A DNA stretch of 32,363 nucleotides from Acidobacteriota bacterium. GTDB taxonomy: Bacteria > Acidobacteriota > Vicinamibacteria > Vicinamibacterales > CAVVIG01. Within the stretch, counting starts at the first letter, position 1, and every line of letters starts with the position of its first letter. Below the pieces are notes generated by a model. It had not been told where the DNA came from. It ran no database searches and worked only from the letters and a program-made list of their open reading frames with translations. Below are positions 14,681 through 23,392 of this stretch, piece by piece. Made by a program: the position numbers and the translations under genes. The stretch spans positions 7,265 through 39,627 of the forward strand of contig JAFDVO010000056.1 in NCBI GenBank assembly GCA_018268955.1, read 5' to 3'.

Positions 14681-15931
14681 CTAGACCCCCGACAGCCGGT
14701 GCCCGAGCTTTTCCTTCTTGGTCTTCAGGTACCGGCGGGTGGTTTCGGAGACGGTGACTTCGAGCGGGAGCCACTCGGTGACCGACAGGCCGTAGCCTTC
14801 GATGCCGACCAGCTTGCGCGGGTTGTTGCTCAACAGCCGCATCGTCTTCACGCCAAGTTCACGGAGCATCTGCACGCCCATGCCGTAGTCGCGCTGGTCC
14901 GCCTTGAAGCCGAGCCGCTCGTTCGCTTCGACCGTGTCGAACCCTTCGTCCTGCAGCTCGTATGCGCGGATCTTGTTGGCGAGCCCGATGCCGCGCCCCT
15001 CCTGATTGAGGTACAGCAGGATGCCCCGGCCCTCCGCCGCAATCAGCTTCATCGCCGCATCGCGCTGCGCGCCGCAGTCGCACCTCGCCGAGTGCAGCAC
15101 ATCGCCGGTGAGACACGACGAGTGCACGCGGACGAGGACGTCCTTCCCGGACGAGATGTCGCCGCAGACCAGCGCGACGTGCTCTTTCTTGTCGAGCTGA
15201 TTGACGAAGACGTGGATGTGCCAGTTCTCGCCGTACTCGGTCGGCAGCTTCGCGGACGCCACCTTCTTGACCAGCGTCTCGGTGGCGAGCCGGTACTTGA
15301 TGAGGTCGGCGATGGTGATGATCAGGAGGTTGTGCTTCTTCGCGAACTTCACGAGGTCCGGCATGCGGGCCATCGTGCCGTCCTCGTTCATGATTTCGCA
15401 GATCACCCCGGCCGGATAGAGCCCGGCGATGCGCGCCAGGTCCACCGCCGCCTCGGTCTGCCCCGCGCGTTCCATCACGCCGCCGGTGCGCGAGCGCAAC
15501 GGGAACATGTGACCCGGACGAAGCAGGTCGTAGGGCTTGGTCGCCGGATCGATGGCCACCTGCACGGTCGCAGCGCGGTCGGCCGCGGAGATGCCGGTGG
15601 TCGTCCGCCCCTTGGCCTCAATCGGGATGCAGAACGCCGTCTCGAAGCGGGAGGTGTTCTGCGAGACCATCAACGGGATCTCGAGTTCATCGAGCCGCTC
15701 GGACGTCATCGAGAGACAGACGAGGCCGCGCCCGTACTTTGCCATGAAGTTGATCGCCTCAGGCGTCACCTTCTCGGCCGCAATCGTGAGGTCCCCCTCG
15801 TTCTCGCGGTCCTCATCGTCGACGACGATGATCATGTCGCCGCGCCGGATGGCGTCGAGCGCGTCCTCGATCCGCGCGATCGGGCTGCCCTGCTTCCGTG
15901 CGCCCTTGGCAATCTTCATGTGGCTCTTCAT
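14681..15931 (-). CDS. ribBA: Bifunctional DHBP synthase / GTP cyclohydrolase II (RibBA)
   Basis: A 416-residue fusion catalysing both entry steps of riboflavin synthesis. Residues 1-215 are the RibB part: VVDDEDRENEGDL carries the acidic metal site, with TTTGISAADRAATV and the RPGHMFPLRS loop. Residues 216-416 are GTP cyclohydrolase II: RVHSSCLTGDVLHSARCDCG (zinc cysteines), QEGRGIGLANKIRAYELQD and NNPRKLVGIEGYG. The oddity is RAGQTEAAVDL: position 158 is Gln where E. coli RibB has its catalytic His in GHTEA. I recall similar Gln forms in other RibBA proteins but cannot verify it. The ATG at 15929-15931 is four bases after the ribE stop; it is the last gene of the operon and is followed by a heptamer array. 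Confidence 0.95.
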   Translation of the reverse strand: MKSHMKIAKGARKQGSPIARIEDALDAIRRGDMIIVVDDEDRENEGDLTIAAEKVTPEAINFMAKYGRGLVCLSMTSERLDELEIPLMVSQNTSRFETAFCIPIEAKGRTTTGISAADRAATVQVAIDPATKPYDLLRPGHMFPLRSRTGGVMERAGQTEAAVDLARIAGLYPAGVICEIMNEDGTMARMPDLVKFAKKHNLLIITIADLIKYRLATETLVKKVASAKLPTEYGENWHIHVFVNQLDKKEHVALVCGDISSGKDVLVRVHSSCLTGDVLHSARCDCGAQRDAAMKLIAAEGRGILLYLNQEGRGIGLANKIRAYELQDEGFDTVEANERLGFKADQRDYGMGVQMLRELGVKTMRLLSNNPRKLVGIEGYGLSVTEWLPLEVTVSETTRRYLKTKKEKLGHRLSGV

Positions 15932-15935
15932 GGTC

Positions 15936-16553
15936 CTATGGCCTGTCCGACAGGGCGGCCTGCGCGCGCGCCAGTTCCGCCGTCCGCGCGACGTACTTGC
16001 CCACCATGTCGAACTCGAGGTTCACCGGCGTCCCGACGGCCGCCTGCCGCAGGTTGGTGTGCGCCATGGTGAACGGGATGATCATCAGCTCGAACGTCGC
16101 ATCCGCCAGGGCGGCGACGGTCAGGCTGATGCCGTCCACCGCGATCGAGCCGCGGTGGATGAGGTTCGGCGCAAATGCCGCCGGATAGCTCACGGTGAGG
16201 CGATGGAACTCGACGTCCTGCCGCAGGTGCTCGATCCGTCCGACCGCATCGACGTGCCCCTGGACGAAGTGACCGCCGAAGCGCGCATCCGCGCGCATGG
16301 AACGTTCGAGGTTGACGAGGCTGCCCGGCTGGAGCCGCCCGAGCGTGGTCACCTGCAGCGTCTCGGGGCCGATGTCGGCGTCCGCGGTCTCCGCATCGTG
16401 CGCGATCACCGTGAGGCACACGCCGTTCACGGCGAGGCTCTCACCGAGCGTCAGCTCCGGCGCCAGCGATGTGGCAATACGCACCCGAACGCCGCCCTTC
16501 ATGGGCGTCGAGGTGACGATGGTGCCGACCGATTCAATGAGGCCCGTGAACAT
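15936..16553 (-). CDS. ribE: Riboflavin synthase, alpha chain
   Basis: A 205-residue two-barrel riboflavin synthase, converting two 6,7-dimethyl-8-ribityllumazines to riboflavin. Barrel 1 starts MFTGLIESVGTIV and contains LAVNGVCLTV and FGGHFVQGHVD; barrel 2 contains IAVDGISLTV and PFTMAHTNL. The start is ATG at 16551-16553, the conserved MFTGLIE; the frame is open further upstream but only inside ribD. It overlaps the end of ribD by 20 bases. A lumazine synthase gene (ribH) is not seen in the window. Confidence 0.96.
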   Translation of the reverse strand: MFTGLIESVGTIVTSTPMKGGVRVRIATSLAPELTLGESLAVNGVCLTVIAHDAETADADIGPETLQVTTLGRLQPGSLVNLERSMRADARFGGHFVQGHVDAVGRIEHLRQDVEFHRLTVSYPAAFAPNLIHRGSIAVDGISLTVAALADATFELMIIPFTMAHTNLRQAAVGTPVNLEFDMVGKYVARTAELARAQAALSDRP

Positions 16554-17619
16554 ACCCTTCGACCAACACATCCGGTCCGAGCGGCTCGACCCGCGTCGAC
16601 GCCAGCATCGCCGTCGACAGGCGACGACCATCGATGAACGGCACGCCAGCAGGACCGAGCACATGCGGCGTCACGTACAGCCGCACGAAGTCGACAACCT
16701 GCTCGTCCCATGCCGCGCGATGGATCGCAGCGCCGCCCTCGATCAGCACTGACGTCAGGCCCCGGGCCCCGAGCGCCGCGATGCCGCCGCGAACCGACCC
16801 GTCGGTGATGACGACCTCGGCCCCGCGCGCCTCCAGCGACGCCCGCGCATCCGCGCGAGCCGCTCCTTGTTCCGTGGTGAGGATCATGACAGGCCCGGCG
16901 TTGCGTGTCGAGAGCAGCCGGGCGTCAGGTGGCGTTCGCAGCGACCGATCGAACACCACCCGTGCGAGCGGACGCTCGCGATAGACACCGCGCGGCGTCA
17001 GCTGCGGGTCATCCACGAGGACCGTGTTCACCCCGACCGCGAGGGCGTCCACTTCCGCGCGCACACGATGCGCATGCCGGTTCGCCACGCCCGAGGTGAG
17101 CGCCGTGCACTCGCCGACGGCTGCCGCGAGGCAGTTGTCCGCGCTGATCGCCGCCTTCAGGGTGACGAAGGGCCGTCCAGCCGTCATCGTCGTGAAAAAA
17201 GGCTGGTTGAGTCGCCGTGCCGCATCCTCCCCGACGCCGACGCGGATGTCGATGCTGCGGGACCTGAGGAACGCGAATCCACGGCCACGCACGAGCGGGT
17301 TCGGGTCCTCCACCGCGGCCACCACGCGGCGGATGCCAGCCTCGAGGATGCGAGGCACGCATGGCCCGGTGCGGCCGGTGTGGCAGCACGGCTCGAGCGT
17401 GCAATAGAGCGTGCCGCCACGTGCGCGGTCGCCGGCCATGTCGAGCGCGTGCACTTCGGCATGCGCATCTCCAGCTCGCGCGTGATACCCCTGCCCCACC
17501 ACGAGGCCGTCAGCAGACACGACAACGGCGCCCACCATCGGGTTGGGGCTGGTCCGTCCGCGGCCCCTGGCAGCGTGAAAGAGCGCACGCGCCATGAAGT
17601 CCGCGTCCGTCGGTGTCAC
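16534..17619 (-). CDS. ribD: Bifunctional riboflavin biosynthesis protein RibD
   Basis: About 361 residues: N-terminal cytidine-deaminase-like domain (NPMVGAVVV, then HAEVHALD, then CTLEPCCHTGRTGPC with the zinc ligands) and C-terminal reductase (PFVTLKAAISADN, VGVNTVLVDDPQLTPR, LIEGGAAIHRAAW). It performs the deamination and side-chain reduction steps after GTP cyclohydrolase II. The start is GTG at 17617-17619, overlapping the ftsY stop as GTGA and 5 bases from GGAG; an adjacent GTG at 17620-17622 is too close to that site. It overlaps ribE by 20 bases. Confidence 0.95.
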   Translation of the reverse strand: MTPTDADFMARALFHAARGRGRTSPNPMVGAVVVSADGLVVGQGYHARAGDAHAEVHALDMAGDRARGGTLYCTLEPCCHTGRTGPCVPRILEAGIRRVVAAVEDPNPLVRGRGFAFLRSRSIDIRVGVGEDAARRLNQPFFTTMTAGRPFVTLKAAISADNCLAAAVGECTALTSGVANRHAHRVRAEVDALAVGVNTVLVDDPQLTPRGVYRERPLARVVFDRSLRTPPDARLLSTRNAGPVMILTTEQGAARADARASLEARGAEVVITDGSVRGGIAALGARGLTSVLIEGGAAIHRAAWDEQVVDFVRLYVTPHVLGPAGVPFIDGRRLSTAMLASTRVEPLGPDVLVEGYVHGPH

Positions 17620-18539
17620 CACTTCTCCTCGAAGAGGCCGTCGACGTACTCCTTCGCGTCGAAGACCACGAGGTCCTCGATCCCCTCACCGACCCCGACG
17701 TAACGGATCGGCAGCTTCAGATCGTTCGCGATTGCCACCGCAACGCCGCCCTTGGCCGTCCCGTCCAGCTTCGTCAGCACGATGCCGTTCACGCCGGCGA
17801 CGTTGGTGAACTCGCGCGCCTGCGCGAGGCCGTTCTGGCCGACCGTCGAGTCGAGGACGAGCAGCACCTCCTGCGGTGCGCCCGGCACTTCACGGGACGC
17901 GATCCGACGGATCTTGTCCAGCTCGTTCATCAGGTTCACGCGCGTGTGCAGCCGGCCCGCCGTGTCGACGAGCACGGGGTCGCGACCCTTGGCCTTCGCG
18001 GAGGTAATCGCGTCGAAGACGACCGCCGCCGGGTCGGCGCCCTCACGGGCCCGCACCATGTCGACGTCCGCACGCTTCGCCCAGATCTCGAGCTGTTCGA
18101 CCGCCGCGGCGCGGAAGGTGTCCGCCGCGCAGATGAGCGGCTGCTTCCCCTCGTTCTTCAGCAGGTTGGCGAGCTTGCCGACGGTCGTCGTCTTGCCCGT
18201 GCCGTTCACGCCGACGATCAGGGTGATGCGCGGAGGTGTGGCGACCTGCACCGGCTTGTCGACCGCTGCGAAGATGTCGAGCAGTTCGTGCTTGACCAGC
18301 TCGCGCAGCCCTTCACCGTTGGGTGCGCGCTTGCGAACGGCGCCGATGATCCGGTCGGTGGCGGCCACGCCGATGTCCGCCGAGATGAGCAGTTCCTCGA
18401 GGGCGTCGACCGTATCGACGTCGACGGGCCGACTCCGCCGCTCGGGCTCATCCGCCCGTCGAACGATGTCATCGAACCTGTCGACGATCTGCTGCTTGGT
18501 TCTGGCGAGGCTTTCGCGAATGCGACCGAAGAAACCCAT
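17616..18539 (-). CDS. ftsY: Signal recognition particle receptor FtsY
   Basis: A 307-residue SRP receptor GTPase with a short N domain and no long acidic A domain. GTPase motifs are GVNGTGKTTTVGKLA, DTFRAAAVEQL, DTAGRLHTRVNLMNEL, LTKLDGTAKGG and GVGEGIEDLVVFDAKEYVDG. It docks Ffh-ribosome complexes at the membrane. The ATG at 18537-18539 begins MGFFGRIRESLARTKQQI, a typical membrane-binding amphipathic start. It lies 10 bases after gpsA and is coupled to ribD by GTGA. The location between lipid and riboflavin genes is unusual in my experience. Confidence 0.97.
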   Translation of the reverse strand: MGFFGRIRESLARTKQQIVDRFDDIVRRADEPERRSRPVDVDTVDALEELLISADIGVAATDRIIGAVRKRAPNGEGLRELVKHELLDIFAAVDKPVQVATPPRITLIVGVNGTGKTTTVGKLANLLKNEGKQPLICAADTFRAAAVEQLEIWAKRADVDMVRAREGADPAAVVFDAITSAKAKGRDPVLVDTAGRLHTRVNLMNELDKIRRIASREVPGAPQEVLLVLDSTVGQNGLAQAREFTNVAGVNGIVLTKLDGTAKGGVAVAIANDLKLPIRYVGVGEGIEDLVVFDAKEYVDGLFEEKW

Positions 18540-18549
18540 CCCGTCGATC

Positions 18550-19557
18550 TTATGTCGTTTCGGTTTCCGACCGCTGCCGCCGGAGCATCAGGGCTTCGAG
18601 TCCGCTCCGCACGTCGATGCGCCCGTCGATCACCGCTGAAACCTGCGTGGCGATCGGCAATTCGACACCGTACCGGGTGCCGAGGGCCAGCGCGGCCCCG
18701 GTCGTGCGGACGCCTTCGGCCACCATCTTCATCCCCGAGACGATGTCCTGCAGCGCACGACCGCGCGCGAGTTCCATCCCGACGTGCCGGTTCCGGCTCA
18801 GGGAGCCCGTGCAGGTCAGGACGAGGTCGCCCAGACCACTCAGGCCCGCCGACGTTTCGCGACGCCCGCCTGCAGCTGCCGTGAGGCGCGTCATCTCCGC
18901 GAGGCCGCGTGTGATGAGCGCGGCGAGCGCATTGTGTCCGAGCCCCGCCCCCTCGACGACTCCGGCGGCGATCGCAATCACGTTCTTCAGCGCCCCGCAC
19001 AGCTCGACACCCACGACGTCGTCCGTTCCATAGAGGCGGAAGTAAGGCCCCTTGAACTCCGCCTGGACCCGCTCGAGCGCGATGCCGTCATGGCAGGCGA
19101 CCACCACGGCCGTCGGCATCTGGCGCGCCACTTCCAACGCGAAGCTCGGGCCCGACAGCACCGCGACCGGGTGCGCGTGCTGTGTCTCGTGCGCGAGCAC
19201 CTCCGACATCCGCAGCATCGAGTCGGCCTCCAGCCCCTTCGTGGCGCTCACGAGGATGGCGCCGGGCAGCAGGTGCGGCGCCGCCGCACGCATCACCGAC
19301 CTGATGCCGTGTGACGGGACCGCACACACGACGAAGTCGGTGTCGACCAGGGCCTCGGCCAGCGCGCTGGTCGGGACCACGCCTTCCGGCAGGTGCACGT
19401 CCGGCAGGTACACCGCGTTGGCGCGCCGGTCGCGGATTTCGTCCACCGTCCGCGCGTCGCGCGCCCACAAACGGACCTCGTGCCCGACCCGGGCGAGATG
19501 CACGGCGAGGGCGGTGCCCCAGCTCCCGGCTCCGAGCACAGCGACACGACGCGTCAT
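18550..19557 (-). CDS. gpsA: Glycerol-3-phosphate dehydrogenase [NAD(P)+]
   Basis: A 335-residue GpsA producing sn-glycerol 3-phosphate for phospholipid synthesis. The N-terminal Rossmann motif is VAVLGAGSWGTALAVHLA; later segments are CAVPSHGIRSVM, SATKGLE, LSGPSFALEVA, GALKNVIAIAAGVVEG (catalytic Lys) and GLSGLGDLVLTCTG. The start is ATG at 19555-19557, overlapping the plsY stop as ATGA; the frame stays open upstream only within plsY. With plsY it supplies the first two steps of phosphatidic acid synthesis. Confidence 0.97.
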   Translation of the reverse strand: MTRRVAVLGAGSWGTALAVHLARVGHEVRLWARDARTVDEIRDRRANAVYLPDVHLPEGVVPTSALAEALVDTDFVVCAVPSHGIRSVMRAAAPHLLPGAILVSATKGLEADSMLRMSEVLAHETQHAHPVAVLSGPSFALEVARQMPTAVVVACHDGIALERVQAEFKGPYFRLYGTDDVVGVELCGALKNVIAIAAGVVEGAGLGHNALAALITRGLAEMTRLTAAAGGRRETSAGLSGLGDLVLTCTGSLSRNRHVGMELARGRALQDIVSGMKMVAEGVRTTGAALALGTRYGVELPIATQVSAVIDGRIDVRSGLEALMLRRQRSETETT

Positions 19558-20141
19558 ACGCGAGCCCCCACGCGCCGCTCCGTCCCGAACCGCACGCGCA
19601 TCAGGTTGCTCCGGTGGCGGAACACGATCAGCACCGCCGCCGCGCACGCGGAGACGACGACAGGAAGCGCGGAACCGGTCAACCAGGCCACGGGTGGGAG
19701 CACCAGCGAGGCCGCCACCGACCCGACTGAGATGTAGCGGGTCAGCCACGTCGCCGCGAAGAACGCCACAGCGGCAGGCGGTATCGCCATCGGCGCGAGC
19801 ACCGTGAAGACGCCGCACGCGGTTGCGACCCCCTTCCCTCCACGGAAGCGGAGCCACACCGGGTAGATGTGCCCGACGATGGCCGCGAAGCCTGCGAGGG
19901 CGCCCGCATGGTCCGCGCCTGACAGGCGGCCGGCCACCAACACGCCAGCCGAACCTTTCGCGATGTCGAGCATCGCCACGATCACCCCCGCACGAACACC
20001 GGACGCACGCAGGACGTTGGCCGCGCCGATATTGCCGCTCCCAATGCGGTGGAGATCGTGCCCGCCCCATCTACGCGCAAGCAGCAGCGCGAACGGGATC
20101 GACCCGATCAGATATGCCGTGACGATCGCCAGAACGATCAT
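19554..20141 (-). CDS. plsY: Acyl-phosphate:glycerol-3-phosphate acyltransferase PlsY
   Basis: A 195-residue polytopic membrane enzyme. Signatures are the N-terminal AYLIGSIPFALLLAR, RIGSGNIGAANVLR (motif 1, with Ala where many members have Thr), HIYPVWLRFRGGKGVATACG (motif 2) and FRHRSNLMRVRFG near the C-terminus. It acylates glycerol 3-phosphate using acyl phosphate made by PlsX, which is not in the window. The ATG at 20139-20141 overlaps the thpR stop, and its stop overlaps gpsA, both as ATGA. Confidence 0.96.
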   Translation of the reverse strand: MIVLAIVTAYLIGSIPFALLLARRWGGHDLHRIGSGNIGAANVLRASGVRAGVIVAMLDIAKGSAGVLVAGRLSGADHAGALAGFAAIVGHIYPVWLRFRGGKGVATACGVFTVLAPMAIPPAAVAFFAATWLTRYISVGSVAASLVLPPVAWLTGSALPVVVSACAAAVLIVFRHRSNLMRVRFGTERRVGARV

Positions 20142-20734
20142 GCTGATGCTTCAGTGTAGTGCACGCCTCGCCCGCCGCCGGCGAGCCTGGCGTGCGCGAT
20201 CGCCGTGTGCTCCGGGCCCGCTGCCAGGAGACGGCTGTGGAACAGCGTGACGACCGAGACCGGTTCGGTCGCGATCGTCCCGACCTCCGGAAGCGAGAGC
20301 CGGGAAGGACCCCGCTCACGCCAGCGGCCGATCGTCAGGTGCGGTGCGAACACACGCGTCTCACGCGGCACGCCGACAGCCGCGAGCCTGTCAGAGACCA
20401 GATCGAACAGCCGGACGACCTGCGCCGCGCCCTCAGCCACACCGAGCCACAGCACCCGCGCCGGCCCGCGAGGGGGGAAGACGCCGGCGCCAGCAAACGA
20501 GAGCGAAAACGGTTCGCAGGGCAGGTCCCGCCCCATGGCCTCGGTGATCGTCGGGACCCGATCCTCAGCCACCTCGCCGAGGAAGACGAGCGTCAGGTGC
20601 AGTTGCGGTGCACGGACCATGCGCAGGTCACGCCCGCCGGAGGAACGCAGGGCGCCTGTCAGCCGGCGCTGCTCGGCCGCGACCGCGTCCCGCGTCGCAC
20701 CAGTCAGCTCAATCGCGGTAAACAGACGGGCCAT
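20138..20734 (-). CDS. thpR: RNA 2',3'-cyclic phosphodiesterase (2H family, ThpR/LigT)
   Basis: A 198-residue 2H phosphoesterase with both HxTx motifs: HLTL at 46-49 and HLTI at 132-135. The start MARLFTAIEL matches the family. It hydrolyses 2',3'-cyclic phosphate ends of RNA; the physiological role is unclear in most bacteria. The ATG at 20732-20734 lies inside the end of cinA, giving a 26-base overlap. The usual partner cinA is directly upstream. Confidence 0.9.
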   Translation of the reverse strand: MARLFTAIELTGATRDAVAAEQRRLTGALRSSGGRDLRMVRAPQLHLTLVFLGEVAEDRVPTITEAMGRDLPCEPFSLSFAGAGVFPPRGPARVLWLGVAEGAAQVVRLFDLVSDRLAAVGVPRETRVFAPHLTIGRWRERGPSRLSLPEVGTIATEPVSVVTLFHSRLLAAGPEHTAIAHARLAGGGRGVHYTEASA

Positions 20735-21977
20735 CGGACAGGTGCAGCCGCAACATGTTCATGGCGGCCTGCGTGGATTGAAACTTCACCATCTCCCGCG
20801 GGCCGATGAAGGTGAATCGGCGCACGTCACCGCCATTCGGCGTCACGACCGCGATGCACACGGTGCCCACCGGCTTCTCCGGAGTGCCGCCACCAGGACC
20901 CGCAATGCCCGTAATCCCGATGCCGACGCTCGCACCGGATCGTGCCCGGATGCCATCGGCCATGGCGCGCGCGACCGCCTCGCTGACCGCGCCATTGGCC
21001 TCGATCAGCTCCGCGGGGACACCCAGCCATTCGGTCTTCGCACGGTTCGAGTAGGACACGACACCACGGTCGAAGTAGTCCGAACTGCCGGCGACGTCGG
21101 TGAGGCGCGACGCCAGAAGACCACCTGAACAGGACTCGGCGACGGCAATGCTCCAGCCGCGCTCGCGCAGCAGGTCGCCGATCACGTCTTCCATGGCACG
21201 GCCATCGGTGCTGTAGACGCACGGCCCGAGCACGTCGAGCAGCTCGCGCACCGCCCCAGCGAGCGCCGCGCGTCCGTCCGCCTCGTTCGGGGCATCGGCT
21301 GTCAGGTGCAGTTCGATCTGCCCCATCTTCGCCAGGATCGTCGTGCTGATGGGCACCGGCGCCTGCACCCACCGGCTGTAGACCGGCTGGGCGACGGCAT
21401 CGACGTCGGACTCGGATCGACCGGTGATCCTGATCACGCGCCGGAACAGACCTCGGTCTCCCGCGTTCGGCCTGATGTAGGCGTCGATCGCGCGCTCGAG
21501 CAGCGGCTGCATCTCGCGCGGCGGTCCGGGCAGCAGCAGGATTCCGGTGCCGCCGCGCTCGATCCACAGACCCGGCGCCGTGCCGTTCGCGTTCGGGAGC
21601 ACGGTCGCGCCCCTGGGAACCAGTGCCTGCCGTGCGTTGATGTCGCGCATGATCAGCCCGCGCCGTTTGAACCGCTCCCGGATCGCGTCCAGCACCTCCG
21701 CGTCGGTATCGAGCGTGGCGTCAAGCGCGCGCGCGAGCGCATCCCGCGTGACATCGTCTTCCGTCGGCCCGAGCCCACCCGTACACACCACGAGATCCAC
21801 TGAGCCGACCGCCCGACGGAACCACGACGCGAGTTCCTCGAGATCGTCGCCAACCACCGTCTTCAGGCGCACGTCGCACCCGACCGCGTTCAGCTGCTCG
21901 GTGATCGCGAGCGAGTTCGTGTCCAGGCGGAACGGGGTCAGCATCTCGCTCCCGACTGCCAGTATCCACGCCTTCAT
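20709..21977 (-). CDS. cinA: CinA-family protein with C-terminal NMN deamidase domain
   Basis: A 422-residue full-length CinA. The N-terminal molybdopterin-binding-like domain shows AWILAVGSEMLTP, TGGLGPTEDDVTRDAL and LPGPPREMQPL. The C-terminal PncC domain shows AVAESCSGGLLASRLTDVAG, VVSYSNRAKTEWLGVP and GITGIAGPGGGTPEKPVGTV. CinA recycles NMN to nicotinate mononucleotide and, in some species, is linked to competence. The ATG at 21975-21977 overlaps the pgpA stop as ATGA; a GTG three codons upstream (21984-21986) is a less likely start. It overlaps thpR by 26 bases. Confidence 0.95.
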   Translation of the reverse strand: MKAWILAVGSEMLTPFRLDTNSLAITEQLNAVGCDVRLKTVVGDDLEELASWFRRAVGSVDLVVCTGGLGPTEDDVTRDALARALDATLDTDAEVLDAIRERFKRRGLIMRDINARQALVPRGATVLPNANGTAPGLWIERGGTGILLLPGPPREMQPLLERAIDAYIRPNAGDRGLFRRVIRITGRSESDVDAVAQPVYSRWVQAPVPISTTILAKMGQIELHLTADAPNEADGRAALAGAVRELLDVLGPCVYSTDGRAMEDVIGDLLRERGWSIAVAESCSGGLLASRLTDVAGSSDYFDRGVVSYSNRAKTEWLGVPAELIEANGAVSEAVARAMADGIRARSGASVGIGITGIAGPGGGTPEKPVGTVCIAVVTPNGGDVRRFTFIGPREMVKFQSTQAAMNMLRLHLSDGPSVYRD

Positions 21978-22441
21978 AGGGTCCACCGCCAGGCATGCGC
22001 CGCGACGAGCACCACTCGCAGCGCGAGGTTCGCATAGACACCGGCCATTGCATCATCGGCCATGATGCCGACCCCGCCGTGCAGCGCCTCGAGCCGGTTC
22101 GCCGGATAGGGCTTGATGATGTCGAAGACCCTGAACAGCAGGAACGCGATGAGGGCTCCGGCCCAGCCGACCGGATTCAGGAACAGCGTGATGAGCTGCC
22201 CCAGGACTTCATCGATGACAACCTGGCCCGGATCGCTGCGGCCGTAGTGGCGCTCCGCCGCGGAGCCGCTCCAGGCGCCGAGGACAAAGACAGCCACGAT
22301 GGCCGTGGCCTGAATGGCGGGCGAGGTGGGCAGGACCCACCACAGAAGAAGGCCGACCGCAGAACCGAATGTGCCGGGCGCGCGCGGGGCGAGCCCGGCG
22401 CCGAGCGCCGTAGCCAGCGCGAGCGCGACGAACGTCATCAC
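21974..22441 (-). CDS. pgpA: Phosphatidylglycerophosphatase A
   Basis: A 155-residue membrane protein of the PgpA family, dephosphorylating phosphatidylglycerol phosphate. Signatures are GLAPRAPGTFGSAVGLLLWW, DPGQVVIDEVLGQLI and FRVFDIIKPYPANRLEALHGGVGIMADDAMAGVYANL, the last (quoted in parts by the family) carrying the metal-site Asp residues. The start is either GTG at 22439-22441 or the adjacent ATG at 22436-22438. It stands 27 bases after the RDD gene and overlaps cinA as ATGA. Confidence 0.94.
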   Translation of the reverse strand: MMTFVALALATALGAGLAPRAPGTFGSAVGLLLWWVLPTSPAIQATAIVAVFVLGAWSGSAAERHYGRSDPGQVVIDEVLGQLITLFLNPVGWAGALIAFLLFRVFDIIKPYPANRLEALHGGVGIMADDAMAGVYANLALRVVLVAAHAWRWTL

Positions 22442-22468
22442 CGCCGAGCGTACTCGATCGCGCCGGAC

Positions 22469-23392
22469 TCAGGCACCTGCCCGGACGACCCGGGTGCCCG
22501 CGAATCGATCGTGGAGCCCCCGGCCGTCTCGCATCAGCAGCGTGGTCAACAGGCCCAGCCCGGCCGGCAGCGCAAGCAGCAGCCATACGCCGGCGCGCAG
22601 TACAGATCGGCCCAGGTCCGGCGCGTGCGCCTCATCGTCGGCCAGCACCTTCACCCCGGCGATCATCTTGCCCACCGTCTGCCCGGTCGCGGTGAACGCG
22701 ACGAAGTAGCCGCCGTTCTGCAGGAGCAGGAAGGTAAAGAGCGGGCCTTTTGGCAGGATGGCGATCTCGCTCAACGGCAGGCGGCAGATCTTCAGCGTGA
22801 AGTACACCACGACGACATCGACGATGAGCATGAGGACGACGTCGATGCCCGCGGCCAGCGCCCGGCTGCCGAACCCCGCCGGCTCCGACGTGTCCGACGT
22901 GTCCGACGTGTCCGACGTGTCCGACGGCAAGTCCTGCTCGGGATCGTCGTCGGGAACAAGCGTTGGCGCAGCGGACCGGGTTGACACCGCGCCGCTGGAC
23001 GGGTCGGCCCAGTCGAGCACCGGTGCGCGCGGCTCGGCCTTGAGGCGCGGGACGTCTGGCGTGCCACGTCGGACCCCGAGCGGCTGCCGTGGGGCCGACG
23101 GCATCGTGATGAGCGGCTCATCGTCGTCGATGGGCCCGCCGAAGAGCGGCAGCTCCGCCAGGCCGTTCGGCGTGTCACCGCGGCGAGCCTGCCGGTCCGC
23201 AGAGCGTCCGGCTGCCGGCCTCGCCGCGCGGTCGAGCAGTTCGACATCCTGCAGGGGCGCGGGCACCTGCTCGCGATCGTTCAGTCGGAGATCAGCGATC
23301 GTATCGGGCTCGTTCAGCGCGAATTCGTACCCGCAGTTGCGGCACTTATCGGCGTGCGCGTAGCCCAGGTACCCACACTTCGGGCACTTCAT
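22469..23392 (-). CDS. Zinc-ribbon and RDD-domain membrane protein
   Basis: A 307-residue protein. The N-terminus is a zinc ribbon with paired cysteines (CPKC at 3-6 and CRNC at 17-20). A long Pro/Arg/Asp-rich disordered linker follows, ending in four Ser-Asp-Thr repeats at about 157-168. Then comes a C-terminal RDD domain with membrane helices (GIDVVLMLIVDVVVVYFTL, LFTFLLLQNGGYFVAF) and the RDD-type GQTVGKMIAGVKVL segment. RDD proteins are multi-pass membrane proteins of largely unknown role, some linked to ion transport. The ATG at 23390-23392 overlaps the upstream stop as ATGA. Confidence 0.85.
   Translation of the reverse strand: MKCPKCGYLGYAHADKCRNCGYEFALNEPDTIADLRLNDREQVPAPLQDVELLDRAARPAAGRSADRQARRGDTPNGLAELPLFGGPIDDDEPLITMPSAPRQPLGVRRGTPDVPRLKAEPRAPVLDWADPSSGAVSTRSAAPTLVPDDDPEQDLPSDTSDTSDTSDTSEPAGFGSRALAAGIDVVLMLIVDVVVVYFTLKICRLPLSEIAILPKGPLFTFLLLQNGGYFVAFTATGQTVGKMIAGVKVLADDEAHAPDLGRSVLRAGVWLLLALPAGLGLLTTLLMRDGRGLHDRFAGTRVVRAGA
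22884..22926 (-). repeat. 9-bp tandem repeat inside the RDD gene (Ser-Asp-Thr)
   Basis: Four identical copies of TCCGACGTG (22884-22919) plus a partial fifth encode Ser-Asp-Thr repeats in the linker between zinc ribbon and RDD domain. Since the copies are identical at DNA level, they are recent and can gain or lose units in frame. Confidence 0.95.

Noticed and set aside
16534..17619. FMN riboswitch before ribD/ribE/ribBA
   Set aside because: The rib genes overlap each other and ftsY, leaving no untranslated leader for a riboswitch.
22884..22926. 9-bp repeat as a regulatory iteron or origin
   Set aside because: It is in frame inside the RDD coding sequence and encodes a simple linker repeat.
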